Source of the DNA: Palsa-506 sp963707065
Lineage (GTDB): Bacteria > Actinomycetota > Actinomycetes > Streptosporangiales > Streptosporangiaceae
Direction: 5' to 3'
Assembly (NCBI GenBank): GCA_963707065.1
Contig: CAVPPJ010000003.1
Span: 1-64,000 of the forward strand
Length of the DNA stretch: 64,000 nucleotides
The first letter of the stretch is position 1; the number at the start of each line of letters is the position of its first letter. A program made the position numbers and the translations under genes. This document shows, in pieces, positions 7,912-17,322 of the stretch. The notes below the pieces were generated by a model, which saw nothing but the letters and a program-made list of their open reading frames with translations, was not told where the DNA came from and searched no databases.

Positions 7912-10524
7912 CTATCCGGTGTGGGTGTCGGGGTTTGCGGTGTGGATGCGGCCGGCTGGGGTGGTCCAGGTGAAGGTGCCGGGTGCGGTCTGGCGGAGGT
8001 TCCAGTCGGGGTGGTGCTTGAGGATGTGGTGGGTGCGGCAGAGGCCGCCGAGGTTGCAGTGGCAGGTCAGTCCGCCGTTGTCGTAGGGGATGGTGTGGTC
8101 GAGGTCGCCGCGCCAGGCGGGTTGCCGGCAGCGGGGGAACCGGCAGGTCAGGTCGCGGGCGGCGATGTATTCCTTCAGCCGTGGCGGGGGCCGGTAGCCG
8201 GCGCTGGCGGCGGTGTGCGCGCATCCGCCAGCGGCGGCGTCAGCGGCGATGGCGGCGCGGGCGCGGGCCGCGGCGGTGGCGGCGGCCTGCAGCGCCCGGG
8301 TCAGGATCCCGCCGGGCGGGTCCGGGCCTGCTCCTGATCCTGGTCCTGGTCCCGGCCAGGGGGGCGGGTGGGCCAGCATGTCCTCGGGGATGGTCAGGGT
8401 GACCCGGCCGACCAGCCCTATCGAGGCGCCGGGCCTGGTCTCGGCGTCCGGCCTGTCCCGGTGCCGGGGTCTGTCCCGGCGCCGGGTCCGTGCCGGCATC
8501 GGCGCCGGGTTCTTGCCCGGTGCCTGCTCCTGGCGGGTGGCCGTGGGGGCGGGGGATGCGGGTGATGGTGAGGGCGTGGCCGCTGGTGGTGGTGACGATG
8601 ATCCGCCATCCGGTGCCGGGGTCGCGGGCGGCGGCGGCGGCGAGGTGGCGGGCTTGCGCGGCGGTGATGGGCCCGATCCGGCCCAGGTAACCCGGCCCGG
8701 CGGAGATCCCGGCCAGTACCGGCCAGGGCAGCGAGACATCGAGGAGGCCGGTGACGGGCCGGCCGTCGGGGCACCGGGCGTGCCGGGGCGGGTGAACGCG
8801 GGCGGGATCAGCCGCGGGCAGGCCGGGCCAGTCCGGGGCCAGCCAGCCGTCATCATCGTGATCAGCGTCGCTGTACCCGGCCCGCGCCGGGCCGTCGCCG
8901 GGGCAGGGGTAGTTGTCGTCGTCGCGGGGTGCGTCCTGGTCCCCGGGCGGCGGCACGTCCCCGGCCGGGTCGCTATCGGCCGGGTCGTGCTGCGGGGTTG
9001 TCGTGCGGCCGGCCATCCTGCGGGCGCGGCCCGCCCGAGGGTCATCACCGGATCGCCGGGCCCAGCGCCGGGATCATCACGAGGCCGCCCCAGGGGTCGT
9101 CGCGGTGGTTCGTTACCGGGATCGTCCGGCGGGCCGCCAGGGCCGGGCAGCCGGGATCGTCCGGCGGGCCGCCGGGTCCGTCGCCGGGCGGGCCTGGGGG
9201 TGCGCCGTCGGGGGGCGGGATCAGCGGGAGGGTGCCGAGGAGGAGGCCGAGGTAGATCTGGGCGGACAGCAGGTCGATGCTGCCGCCGGCGCCGGATGCC
9301 TTCAGCGCGCGGGCCATCGCCTTGATCCGGGCCATCGCCGCGGTGGCATGCACGGCCGGGCAGCCGCTGCCCGGCCAGCGTCGCGGTGCAGTCCTGATCC
9401 GGGTACAGCACCACCTGCGCCCGCCGCTCCGCGTCCTTCCGCCGTTCCTCCGCGCCCGCCGGATCCGCCGCGATCACCGCACGGCGCAGCGCCGCGCGCA
9501 GCATCCCGGTCGTCTGCCCCCCGGCCGCGGGCAGCACCCGCGCCTCCACCGCCCGCGCCGCCTCGTCACTGAGCGGGCTGGCCGCCTCCGCGATCAGCCG
9601 GGCGCGGGCCAGGTCAATGGTCCCGGCGGCCAGCGCCGCGCCGGTCCGGCCAGCCGCCAGGCCAGCTGCACGGCCAGGTCCGCCCACGCCGACGCGCCGT
9701 ACGGCGACATGGTCAGCTCCAGCGCCACCTGCGCCGCCGCCGACCGCGTCACCACCGGCGGGCACCCGTCCGCGCCAGTGGCGGCGTTCTCGTCGCGGGC
9801 CGCGGCGCGGGCGGTGATCTGCGCGACCGCGGCCAGTTCCCGGGCCTGCGCCCACGACGCGACCCGCCGCCAGGATCCGGCCACCGCGGCCAGGTCACCG
9901 TCACCCAGGGCGGCGGGCGGGGCGGCGGCCAGCCACGCGGCCAGGTCCGGGCCCGGCGCCAGCCGCTCAGCGACCCGCCCCGCCACCGCCGCCAGCGGCA
10001 CCCGCCCCCCATCGGCGCGGCCCTCCGCCGCAGCCCGCGCATCCAGCTCCGCGAGATCATCCAGGATCGCCTCCTGCGCCGCCTCCTCCTCCGCCGAGCC
10101 CGGAACCGGGGAACTAGCCGCGGCCGGGGAACTGGCCGGCGGCGAGGCAGGGTCCTGCGGGCCCGCGGACGGAGCAGCAGCGGACTCGCGGGCGGAAGGC
10201 GGAGCCGCGGCAGGCGGGGCGCCCGGCGGCTGGCCAGGGGAAGGCCCGGTAGCGGAAGACGGTGCAGCGGACGGAGCCGCAGCGGAAGGCGGGGCAGCGG
10301 AAGACGGGGCGGCATCCGGCGCGCCCGGCGGAACGCGGGCCCGCGGACGGAGCATCCGGGTCCGGCGGACCGGCACCGGTGATCGCGGCGATCAGCGCAC
10401 CGAAATCCATCTCATACGACCAGGACAGGCCCTGCGGGGCACCCGCGCCCTCAGCATCTCCTGGATCTGCCGGCACCGGGTCACCTCCTCCGCTGAGCAC
10501 CTGAACCGGGCGCCGCCCGGCCAA
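7912..10524 (-). pseudogene. DUF222/HNH endonuclease gene broken by about five frameshifts
   Basis: Read from right to left, conserved DUF222-HNH sequence moves between frames. It passes through MDFGALIAAITGAG (ATG 10410), an Ala/Pro linker and EEEAAQEAILDDLAELDARA, then TGAALAAGTIDLARARLIAEA (break near 9650), then HATAAMARIKAMARAL (break near 9355). A break within 9020-9300 precedes GLLDVSLPWPVLAGI and DPGTGWRIIVTT, and a break near 8430-8560 precedes the HNH domain (RDLTCRFPRC, GDLDHTIPYDNGG, CRTHHILKHHPDW). Each segment is clean coding sequence with no internal stops. Intact relatives are repeat-associated actinobacterial nucleases. As written it cannot make a full protein. It may be a recently decayed gene or an assembly with indel errors. 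Confidence 0.85.
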
Positions 10525-10901
10525 TCTGTCTTCGACCAGACTAACGAACAGTACTGACAGAACAGAGATGTAAAACGAAATCAGATTCGACTGTTTCTAC
10601 GTCATGGTGACTGGCCGTCGGAGAACCGGCCAGCACCGGATCCGCCCAGCCGTCCCACCGCGCGCTGCCTCGTATTGCGTCGGGCGGCAGTCCCGCGCGT
10701 GCGGTGTGACTGTCTGCCCATGCTGTGCGACAGTTCGCTGCCCTGAACGGGTGCCGACAGCCACGCCGGATGCCTCCGGCTGCCCGGCCCGCTGGCTAAC
10801 AGTGCCCCGGCCGACCTCGCGCGCGCCGGCACAGGGCCGACCGCCATGCGCGCCGGCACCGGCCTTCTCGATGCCGTCGATACGGCCGATACGGCCGACC
10901 G
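10525..10901. other. Intergenic region between the HNH remnant and the ABC permease
   Basis: No gene is supported. About 10515-10605 is clearly AT-richer than its surroundings and is probably the promoter region of the HNH gene, which reads leftward. The remainder to 10901 is ordinary GC-rich sequence downstream of the permease gene. No clear terminator hairpin was found. Confidence 0.4.
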
Positions 10902-11681
10902 TCATGCGCGGCGGTACCGGAGGGCTGCGATGGGCGTGAAGACGGCGAGCAGCACCGCCGACCACGCCAGCGCCAGGGCGACATTGCTGCCGGAGCCGAG
11001 GGTCAGCGAGCGAACGGCGTCGACCATCGGAGTGATCGGCTGGTGCTCCGCGAAAAGCTGGAGCCAGCCCGGCATCGAGCTGGCGGGCACGTAGGTGCTG
11101 GAAAGGAACGCGAAGACGAATGCGACCAGCGAGAGACCCTGTGCCGCCTGGACACTGCCCGCGAACAGGCCGATGACGATGAAGACGAGCGTGAACACGA
11201 TCCCGTAGACGAGGCACAGGCCCAGCGCGGCCAGCCCGTCGAGCAGGGTCCCGCCCAGGCGGAATCCGAACAGGAAGCCGAAGGCGGCGGTGGAGATGAT
11301 GGACCAGGCGTTCGTGGTGGAGTCGGCCAGCGTGCGCCCGAGCACGAGGGAATACCGCGGCACTGGGAGCGAGAGCAGCCGGTCGGTGAACCCCTGCGCG
11401 CGGTCCTCGGCGACGGCGACGGCGACGCCGCCGCCGGTGAACAGGACGATCGTCGCGACGTAGGCAGGCACCAGGTAGTTGACGTAACCCGAGGCGCCTG
11501 CGTGGATGGCGCCGCCGAACACGTACCGGAAGCTGAACAAGAACAGCACGGACTGAACGATTCCCATCACGCTCAGGCCCGGGGTCCGGACGTACTTCAG
11601 CAGGGCTCTGCGAGCGACCGCCAGGGAGGCCCGGGTGGCGCCCGGCGGGCTGGCCGGGCGGGGGATGGTGGCCGTGGTCAT
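10902..11681 (-). CDS. ABC-2 type permease, DrrB-like
   Basis: The 259-residue protein has about six predicted membrane helices in the ABC-2 layout and family features such as VAEDRAQGFTDRLLSLPVPR, FVFAFLSSTYVPASSMPGWLQ and HQPITPMVDAVRSL. This matches the membrane half of daunorubicin-resistance-type exporters, which export drugs or lipids. Its ATG overlaps the end of the ATPase gene by four bases. With its partner ATPase it would form a two-gene exporter, but that ATPase frame is broken here. Confidence 0.9.
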   Translation of the reverse strand: MTTATIPRPASPPGATRASLAVARRALLKYVRTPGLSVMGIVQSVLFLFSFRYVFGGAIHAGASGYVNYLVPAYVATIVLFTGGGVAVAVAEDRAQGFTDRLLSLPVPRYSLVLGRTLADSTTNAWSIISTAAFGFLFGFRLGGTLLDGLAALGLCLVYGIVFTLVFIVIGLFAGSVQAAQGLSLVAFVFAFLSSTYVPASSMPGWLQLFAEHQPITPMVDAVRSLTLGSGSNVALALAWSAVLLAVFTPIAALRYRRA

Positions 11682-12743
11682 CGCGGACTCCCTTGCTGGG
11701 CATAGTCGGTGCTGGCTGTCTGCTGGGCATAGTCGGTGCTGGCGGGCGTACTGGCGTGATCACCAGTGAGGGTCAGGAAGACCTCGTCGAGGGTTGGCCG
11801 GCGCACGCCAATCTCGTCGACGGCTATCGCCGCCTCGCCGAGGCAGCGGATCACGGTTGCGAGTTCGGCGGCCCCGCCGGCCGCCGGAGCGCTGGCGCGC
11901 CGCCCGCCGCGGTCAAGTCGGGGCGAGTTGGCGGTGACCCGCTCAAGGAGCTGGCCGGCCGCGTCGAGCCGGGCTGGATCGGCGACCACGACCTCGATGA
12001 CATCGCGCCCGACGCTCGCCTTCAGGTCGCCGAGAGTGCCGGACGCAACGGCGCGGCCATGGTCAATCACCACGACGTGGTCGGCGAGCTCGTTGGCCTC
12101 GTCGAGGTAGTGCGTGGTCAACGCGACGTCGGTGCCGCCGGCCACGAGGTCGCGCACGGCGGCCCAGACCTCGCCCCGGCTGACCGGATCGAGGCCAGTC
12201 GTCGGCTCATCGAGCAGCAGCAGCCGCGGTGCGCCGACGAGGCTGGCACCCAGATCGAGCCTGCGGCGCTGGCCTCCTGAGTAGGTGCTGCAGCGGCGGT
12301 CCGCGACCTGTCCCAGACTGAGCTGCTCGATTACCGCTGATGCCGCCCGGCGCGCGGCCTTCTTGCGGTGCCCGAACAGCCGGGCCGTCATCTCCAGGTT
12401 CTCCCGGCCGGTCATCGCAGGGCTCGACCGCGGCGAACTGGCCTGCCAGGCCGATGTCCCGCCGGACGCTGACCGGGTCCCGGACGACATCGCTGCCCCG
12501 CACGCGCAGTTCGCCGCTCGCTGGCTTCAGCAAAGTGGCGACGGTGCGGACGAACGTGGTCTTGCCAGCGCCATTCGGGCCGAGGATCGCCAGCACCTGC
12601 CCGGGCGGCGCGATCAGGTCCAGTCCGTCGAGCGCGGTTACCTTGCCGAACCGGACGGTGAGGCCGCGTGCTTCGAGGAGCGGCGCGGACGGCACGGACG
12701 GCCCTGATTGCGCGGGCAGCGTGGACTGCACGGCGGCGCTCAT
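11678..12743 (-). pseudogene. ABC transporter ATPase, DrrA-like, split by a +1 frameshift
   Basis: The first frame (12743 leftwards) gives an ATPase N-terminus with Walker A GPNGAGKTT and ends its conserved part at GLAGQFAAVE. The following frame continues at once with MTGRENLEMTARLFGHRKKA, the signature YSGGQRRRLDL, Walker B LLLLDEPTTGLDP and the H-loop TTHYLDEA. Ten bases lie between the GTC of FAAV and the ATG of MTGREN where nine are expected, so one base near 12415-12425 is extra. The C-terminus carries a 27-bp in-frame duplication encoding ASTDYAQQ twice. It is the middle gene of a three-gene operon. It is either non-functional or mis-sequenced. Confidence 0.85.
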
Positions 12744-13222
12744 CGCGACGGGTCGTCGATCGACGGATAGCGGCCCTCGCGCCGGGCCCGCAGGGCGTCA
12801 GCGACATACTCGCGGCTGCACATCGCCGACAAGATGGCGATGCCGCCCCGGTGCACCCGGACCTCTGCGTTGCGCATCTCGCCCAGCAGCACGATCCGGC
12901 GGCCGCCTGGGGTGCTGATGCCGGTCCAGTCCTTGACCCGGCACCGGCCGACCCGGCGCAGGTCATCGTGATCGATGATCGCGCCGTCGGGCACCAGCAG
13001 CTTCACGGCCGCGTGGTCGATGTCCAGCCGGATCTCGATGTCCGAGCCCGCCATCCGCGGCGATCGCAGGTCCAGCACGACGCTGCCGCGCGCGGCCCGC
13101 ACGTCAAGGCTGCGTGCCGTGGTCCAGTGGCCCAGCTTCTTGACGACACGGCTGTAGGCACGGATCCGCTCGGTCTGCTGAGCAGTGGCCTGCGCGGTGC
13201 TGACGTTCGTTTCGAAGGTCAT
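12740..13222 (-). CDS. Hypothetical protein, LiaF/cell-wall-stress-like C-terminal domain
   Basis: The 160-residue soluble protein is the first gene of the operon and overlaps the ABC ATPase start by four bases (ATGA). Residues 95-140 (VKDWTGISTPGGRRIVLLGEMRNAEVRVHRGG) resemble the beta-helical output domain of LiaF/cell-wall-active-antibiotic response proteins, though I am not certain. A ribosome site AGGGAGAT precedes ATG 13222. Its position ahead of a drug-exporter-type ABC pair and divergent from a PadR regulator suggests an inducible export or stress response. Confidence 0.65.
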   Translation of the reverse strand: MTFETNVSTAQATAQQTERIRAYSRVVKKLGHWTTARSLDVRAARGSVVLDLRSPRMAGSDIEIRLDIDHAAVKLLVPDGAIIDHDDLRRVGRCRVKDWTGISTPGGRRIVLLGEMRNAEVRVHRGGIAILSAMCSREYVADALRARREGRYPSIDDPSR

Positions 13223-13277
13223 CTCGGTATCTCCCTGAGCTAGTTGCGCGACCGTGGCTGTAGTCGCCTAAGAGAGA

Positions 13278-13306
13278 TAGTTACTTATACACTAGTCTTC
13301 TGTCAA
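13278..13306 (-). promoter_or_regulatory. Predicted promoter of the exporter operon
   Basis: On the minus strand a perfect -35 box TTGACA (13306-13301) is followed after 17 bp by TAACTA (13283-13278), about 56 bp upstream of ATG 13222. The spacer contains an ACTAGT box, so a repressor bound there would block the polymerase. A TATAAG also lies in the spacer but at poor distance. Confidence 0.5.
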
Positions 13307-13404
13307 CTCATTCTTCTAAAACTAGTGTGGATATAACTATGATCGCCTCCGATGATCACCCCTCCAGCGCTGGTGACTCCTTCACTAGTTCAGAGGTAAC
13401 TAGT
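13291..13404. promoter_or_regulatory. Four ACTAGT boxes, putative PadR operators
   Basis: ACTAGT occurs at 13291, 13321, 13384 and 13399. The first two form an inverted pair CACTAGT-N24-ACTAGTG; the last two form ACTAGTT-N7-AACTAGT. Four copies in 114 bp is far above chance in DNA this GC-rich. They flank the start of the exporter operon and the likely start of padR, as expected for autoregulation plus repression of the divergent operon. Binding by this PadR protein is inference. Confidence 0.55.
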
Positions 13405-13416
13405 ACGCTGACAACC

Positions 13417-14073
13417 GTGGACTCGAAGTTCCGCCCGTCGCCGCTCGCCCTGGCCGTGCTGAGCCTGCTCGTCGCCGGGCCGCTGCATCCCTACGGGATT
13501 CAGCGCCTCATCAAGCAGTGGGGCAAGGACAAGGTCGTCAACGTGGGGCAGCGCGCGAACCTGTATAAGACGATCAACCGGCTGCACGAGGCCGGGCTGA
13601 TCGCAGTGCGCCAGACCGAGCGCGACCAGCAGTACCCCGAGCGCACTGTCTACGAGCTGACCGAAGACGGACGGCAGCAGATGCTGGGCTGGCTGGCCGA
13701 CATGCTGGCGACCCCCCGCAACGAGTTCCCGCAGTTCCCCGCCGCGCTCTCGTTCGCAATGCTGCTGGATCCCGCAGCGGCCCTGTCCGTGCTGGAACGC
13801 CGGGCGGCCGCCCTCCGGGAGAACCTGGCCCGGCTCGAGCACGACCTGACGGCCTTCTCCGGCTCGCTGCCGCGGGTGACGCTGCTGGATGACGAATACC
13901 TGCGCGCGGTCACCGCCGCCGAGCTGAACTGGATCAGTGGCGTGCTCGATGACCTGCGGACTGGTGTCATGACCTGGAGCGAGGAAGAACTCACCGGCCT
14001 GGCCAACGAAGAACTCACCGGCCTGGCCAATGAAGAGCTCACCGACCTGACCGCCCCTTTCCTGCCGGAATAG
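13417..14073 (+). CDS. PadR-family transcriptional regulator
   Basis: The protein has an N-terminal winged helix (FRPSPLALAVLSLLVAGPLHPYGIQRLI, then RANLYKTINRLHEAGLIAVRQTE) and a C-terminal helical dimerisation region, about 218 aa from GTG 13417. PadR proteins usually repress an adjacent operon and respond to phenolics, drugs or envelope stress. The start is uncertain: GTG 13327 and ATG 13339 are also in frame, but 13417 begins just before the conserved domain and leaves all four ACTAGT boxes upstream. The C-terminus contains a 24-bp duplication encoding EELTGLAN. Confidence 0.88.
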   Translation: MDSKFRPSPLALAVLSLLVAGPLHPYGIQRLIKQWGKDKVVNVGQRANLYKTINRLHEAGLIAVRQTERDQQYPERTVYELTEDGRQQMLGWLADMLATPRNEFPQFPAALSFAMLLDPAAALSVLERRAAALRENLARLEHDLTAFSGSLPRVTLLDDEYLRAVTAAELNWISGVLDDLRTGVMTWSEEELTGLANEELTGLANEELTDLTAPFLPE

Positions 14074-14097
14074 CCGGTTTCCTGCCGGAATAGCCGG
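13984..14097. repeat. Two tandem duplications at the padR 3' end, one spanning the stop
   Basis: A 24-bp in-frame unit is present 2.7 times (13984-14049), encoding repeated EELTGLAN. A second, unrelated 20-bp unit (TTTCCTGCCGGAATAGCCGG) is present twice at 14058-14097. Both copies carry the TAG stop, in different frames because 20 is not a multiple of three. The array ends exactly where the stop codon of the convergent TMEM175-like gene begins. Confidence 0.85.
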
Positions 14098-14775
14098 TTA
14101 CCCCCGGCCAGCCGGGCCACCGCCGGCCCCGCTGACGTCGGCGCCCGCGGTGCCGGCGTCGGCGCCGGTCGCGTCGGGCAGCTGATCGAAGAGGTAGTAG
14201 ACGGCGATCAGGCCGTACAAGACGAGCGCCGCCGTCGCCGAGACCAGCGCCGCGACCAGCGTCGCGGCCACGTATCCGATCAGGCCCGCGCCGAATCTGA
14301 TACTCGTCGCACGAACCGAGCGGGTCCGCGCGGACCCGCCGAGCCGGTCCCGGTGCGACTCCAGGTACAGCCACATCCCGGAGTAACCGATCGAGATGGC
14401 GATCATGACCAGGCCGTAGACCACCGCGGCGACCTGGCCGCCTGCCCGGAACTTGCCGGTCAGGTGCTCGGCCACCAGCGCGGTCGGGAACGGTACCGCC
14501 ACCACGCCCATCAGCAGGAACAGGTTAAGTGCCAGCAGCGTCCGGTCCACCCGGTTGACATGCGCCAGCATCGTGTGGTGGTTCAGCCACATGATCCCGA
14601 TGGTCAGGAAGCTGACCGCGTACGCGGCGTACTGCGGCCAGGCCGTGGACAGCGCGCGCGTCAGCTGACCCGACGAGACGCTGCCGGCGCCGACCGGCAG
14701 CAGGTTGAACACCAGGATGGTGATGGCGACCGCGAAGACGCCGTCACTGAAGGACTCGGCGCGCCGGGAGTCCAC
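14098..14775 (-). CDS. TMEM175-family (DUF1211) potassium channel-like membrane protein
   Basis: Six membrane helices and the family signature RRAESFSDGVFAVAITILVF in the first helix, plus MWLNHHTML, identify a TMEM175/DUF1211 protein. Bacterial members form potassium-permeable channels. About 225 aa from GTG 14775 (MDSRRAESF), which follows the stop of the upstream Fe-S reductase gene by 16 bp. The frame is open to ATG 14889, but that part is the antisense-like reading of the upstream gene's Pro/Ala repeat tail and is unlikely to be translated. The C-terminus is Gly/Ala-rich and disordered. Confidence 0.88.
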   Translation of the reverse strand: MDSRRAESFSDGVFAVAITILVFNLLPVGAGSVSSGQLTRALSTAWPQYAAYAVSFLTIGIMWLNHHTMLAHVNRVDRTLLALNLFLLMGVVAVPFPTALVAEHLTGKFRAGGQVAAVVYGLVMIAISIGYSGMWLYLESHRDRLGGSARTRSVRATSIRFGAGLIGYVAATLVAALVSATAALVLYGLIAVYYLFDQLPDATGADAGTAGADVSGAGGGPAGRG

Positions 14776-14791
14776 GCGGTGCCCGCCCCGC

Positions 14792-16999
14792 TCAGCCGGG
14801 GTCGGCAGGAGCCGCCGGAGCGGCCGGACCCGCCGGAGCGGCCGGACCCGCCGGACCCGCCGGACCTGCCGGATCAGCGGGAGCGGCACCCGGCGGCCGC
14901 ACCGATCGCACCAGCAGCTGGGCCACGTCGATGACCTGCAGTGACTCCCTCGCCTCGCCGGAACTCTTCTTGGAGCTGACCGCGTCGCCCAGCATGACCA
15001 TGCAGTACGGGCAGCCGGTGGAAATCGTGTCCGGATCCGTGCCCAGCGCCTCGTCGATCCGCTCGGTGTTGATCCGCTTGCCGATCCGCTCTTCCATCCA
15101 CATCCTGGCCCCGCCCGCCCCGCAGCAGAACCCGCGCTCCTTGCACCGGTGCATCTCCTGCGCCCGCACGCCGGGGACCTGCTCCATGATCTCCCGCGGC
15201 GCCGTGTAGACCTTGTTGTGCCTGCCGAGGAAACACGGGTCGTGGTAGGTGATCTTCTCCTCGATCGGGGTGACCGGCGTCAGCCTGCCGTCGGCCACCA
15301 GCCGGGCCAGCAGCTGGGTGTGGTGCATGACCTCGTAGTTGCCGCCGAGCTGCGGGTACTCGTTCGCGATCGTGTTGAAGCAGTGCGGGCAGCTGGCCAC
15401 GATCTTGCGGGCGCCCGCCTCGTTCAGCGTCTCGATGTTCTGCTGCGCGAGCATGCTGAACACGAACTCGTTGCCCATCCGCCGGGCCGGGTCGCCGGTG
15501 CACGTCTCGGCCGGGCCGAGGACGGCGAAGTTCACGCCCGCGGTGTGCAGCAGCTCGGCGATCGCCCTGGTAGTACTCCTGGCCCGGTCCTCCAGCGCGC
15601 CCGCGCAGCCCACCCAGAAGAGGTACTCGACGTCGTCGCCGATCGGGCCACTCACGACCGGCACGTCGAAGTCGAGCCCGGCCATCCACTCGGTCCGCTT
15701 CGACCCCCCGATGCCCCACGGGTCGCCCTTGTTCTCCAGGTTCTTCAGCATCGAGGACGCCTCGACGGGGAACGCCGACTCGATCAGCACCTGATGCCGG
15801 CGCAGGCCGGTGATGTGGTCGATGTGCTCGATGTCCACCGGGCACTCCTCGACGCAGGCGCCGCAGTTGGTGCAGGACCAGAGCACGTCGGGGTCGATCA
15901 CGCCATGGACGGCCGAGTCGCCGACCAATGGCCGTTCAACCTCTTTTTTAACGAGCTCGGGCAGCTGATCACGGGCCTCGGGCGAATCGGCCAGCAGGTA
16001 CGGGGCCTTCGCCAGCGCGTGGTCCCGCAGGTCCATGATGAGCATCTTCGGGGACAGCGGCTTGCCGGTCGCCCAGGCCGGGCACTGCGACTGGCAGCGG
16101 CCGCACTCGGTGCAGGCGGCCAGGTCGAGCATGCCCTTCCAGCTGAGGTCCTCGATCTTGCCGATGCCGAAGATGTCGGTGTCCGGATCGGCCTCCTCGA
16201 AGTCGAGCACCTTGCCGCCCGAGCGCATCGGCTGCAGCGCCCGCAGTCCGTCCGGGCGGCGGGAGAACAGCACGTTCAGCGGCGCGAGGAAGATGTGCAG
16301 GTGCTTGGAGTAGGTGACGAACACCAGGAAGCCGAGCACGACGGCGAGCTGCGCCAGCACCCCGGCGGTCTCCACCGCGCTGTTCGCCCCGGTGCCCAGC
16401 GGGTGCAGCCAGTGGCCGACCAGCTGCGAGGCGAACGCGCCATGGGGATAGGGGAAGTCGCCGGTGTTGATCTGCGCGCCGCGGTACAGCAGCAGGGTCG
16501 CCACCACACCGAAGATGCCGAGCAGTACCAGCCAGGCGGCGCCGGTGTGCGAGCCGGCGAACCGTGACTTACGGCCCTCCCGCTTCGGGTCGCGGCGCAG
16601 CCTGATCACCGCGAAGGTGACGATGCCCACGAGAACGGCCACGGCGAACAGGTCCTCAAGGAAGCCGATCGCCGCCCAGTGCCCGATGCCGGGGATCGCG
16701 AAGGTCTTGCTGAAAAGGTCGCCGTAGGCCTCGATGATCGTCAGGATCAGGATGACGAAGCCCCAGAACACCAGGAAATGCGCAGTGCCCGGTACCGACC
16801 ACTTGAGCAGCTTGCGCTGCCCGAATACCTCGGTGACCTGCGTTGCCGCCCCGCGGCCCGGATGCTCCCGCAGCGCCTGGATGCGCTCGGGCGCGGGCTG
16901 GCCGGTCCGGGCCAGCCGGCCGAGCCACCACAGCCAGCGGCAGGCGGCCGCGAAGGCGATCACCGTCAGGGCCAGTCCGATGATGATGCGCAGGGCCAC
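14792..16999 (-). CDS. Membrane (Fe-S)-binding reductase with CCG domains (HdrD/GlpC-like)
   Basis: The 735-residue protein begins with an integral membrane part (about six helices to residue 270, nitrate-reductase-gamma-like). It then carries two ferredoxin motifs (CTECGRCQSQCP and CTNCGACVEECP) and two cysteine-rich CCG modules (SCPHCFNTIANEY and RCKERGFCCGAGGARMW). It resembles mycobacterial Rv0338c-type iron-sulfur reductases, thought to pass electrons between a soluble donor and the membrane quinone pool. GTG 16999 is chosen for its strong ribosome site (GGGAGG). The extreme C-terminus is a Pro/Ala/Gly repeat encoded by tandem DNA at 14792-14885. Confidence 0.9.
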   Translation of the reverse strand: MALRIIIGLALTVIAFAAACRWLWWLGRLARTGQPAPERIQALREHPGRGAATQVTEVFGQRKLLKWSVPGTAHFLVFWGFVILILTIIEAYGDLFSKTFAIPGIGHWAAIGFLEDLFAVAVLVGIVTFAVIRLRRDPKREGRKSRFAGSHTGAAWLVLLGIFGVVATLLLYRGAQINTGDFPYPHGAFASQLVGHWLHPLGTGANSAVETAGVLAQLAVVLGFLVFVTYSKHLHIFLAPLNVLFSRRPDGLRALQPMRSGGKVLDFEEADPDTDIFGIGKIEDLSWKGMLDLAACTECGRCQSQCPAWATGKPLSPKMLIMDLRDHALAKAPYLLADSPEARDQLPELVKKEVERPLVGDSAVHGVIDPDVLWSCTNCGACVEECPVDIEHIDHITGLRRHQVLIESAFPVEASSMLKNLENKGDPWGIGGSKRTEWMAGLDFDVPVVSGPIGDDVEYLFWVGCAGALEDRARSTTRAIAELLHTAGVNFAVLGPAETCTGDPARRMGNEFVFSMLAQQNIETLNEAGARKIVASCPHCFNTIANEYPQLGGNYEVMHHTQLLARLVADGRLTPVTPIEEKITYHDPCFLGRHNKVYTAPREIMEQVPGVRAQEMHRCKERGFCCGAGGARMWMEERIGKRINTERIDEALGTDPDTISTGCPYCMVMLGDAVSSKKSSGEARESLQVIDVAQLLVRSVRPPGAAPADPAGPAGPAGPAAPAGPAAPAAPADPG

Positions 17000-17322
17000 G
17001 AAAACCTCCCGGTGCAGCGTCGGGCCAGTCGGCACCGGGGCGCGGCGCCGGTGCCAGCGTACGCCGGCCAGCGCGGACCGCGATCTTGGCGCCGATCAGC
17101 CACCGGACGCGGTCGGGCTGGCGCGCCCCGGCCGGGCAGCCCTCTCACGGCGGCGGCCACGGCATTCCGGCCCGCTGCCGATATTTGCGATCCGTCACGG
17201 CCTTGCGGATAGGGATCCGCTACCGGGTGGCGATAGATACCCTTACCTGGCCCCCGGTAGCCTGACCTGGGTCATTGACTTTTCCAGGGCACAGGACGCG
17301 GATCGGCAGAAGCTGGCGACTG
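17000..17322. other. Intergenic region between Fe-S reductase and GT87 genes
   Basis: This region separates two divergent genes and must hold both promoters. No reading frame with recognisable protein features, no clear inverted repeat and no RNA motif were seen. Confidence 0.4.

Noticed and set aside
7912..10524. Mobile element or homing endonuclease insertion
   Set aside because: HNH with DUF222 is a known chromosomal actinobacterial family; no terminal repeats, target duplication or transposase were found.
14776..14889. Longer N-terminus (RVRRVRPLRR repeats) for the TMEM175-like protein
   Set aside because: This overlaps the end of the upstream gene and is a reading of its Pro/Ala repeat DNA; GTG 14775 starts at the conserved domain.
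15149..16567. A 472-codon plus-strand frame opposite the Fe-S reductase
   Set aside because: Composition is His/Arg/Gln-rich shadow sequence; the minus strand carries clear iron-sulfur motifs.
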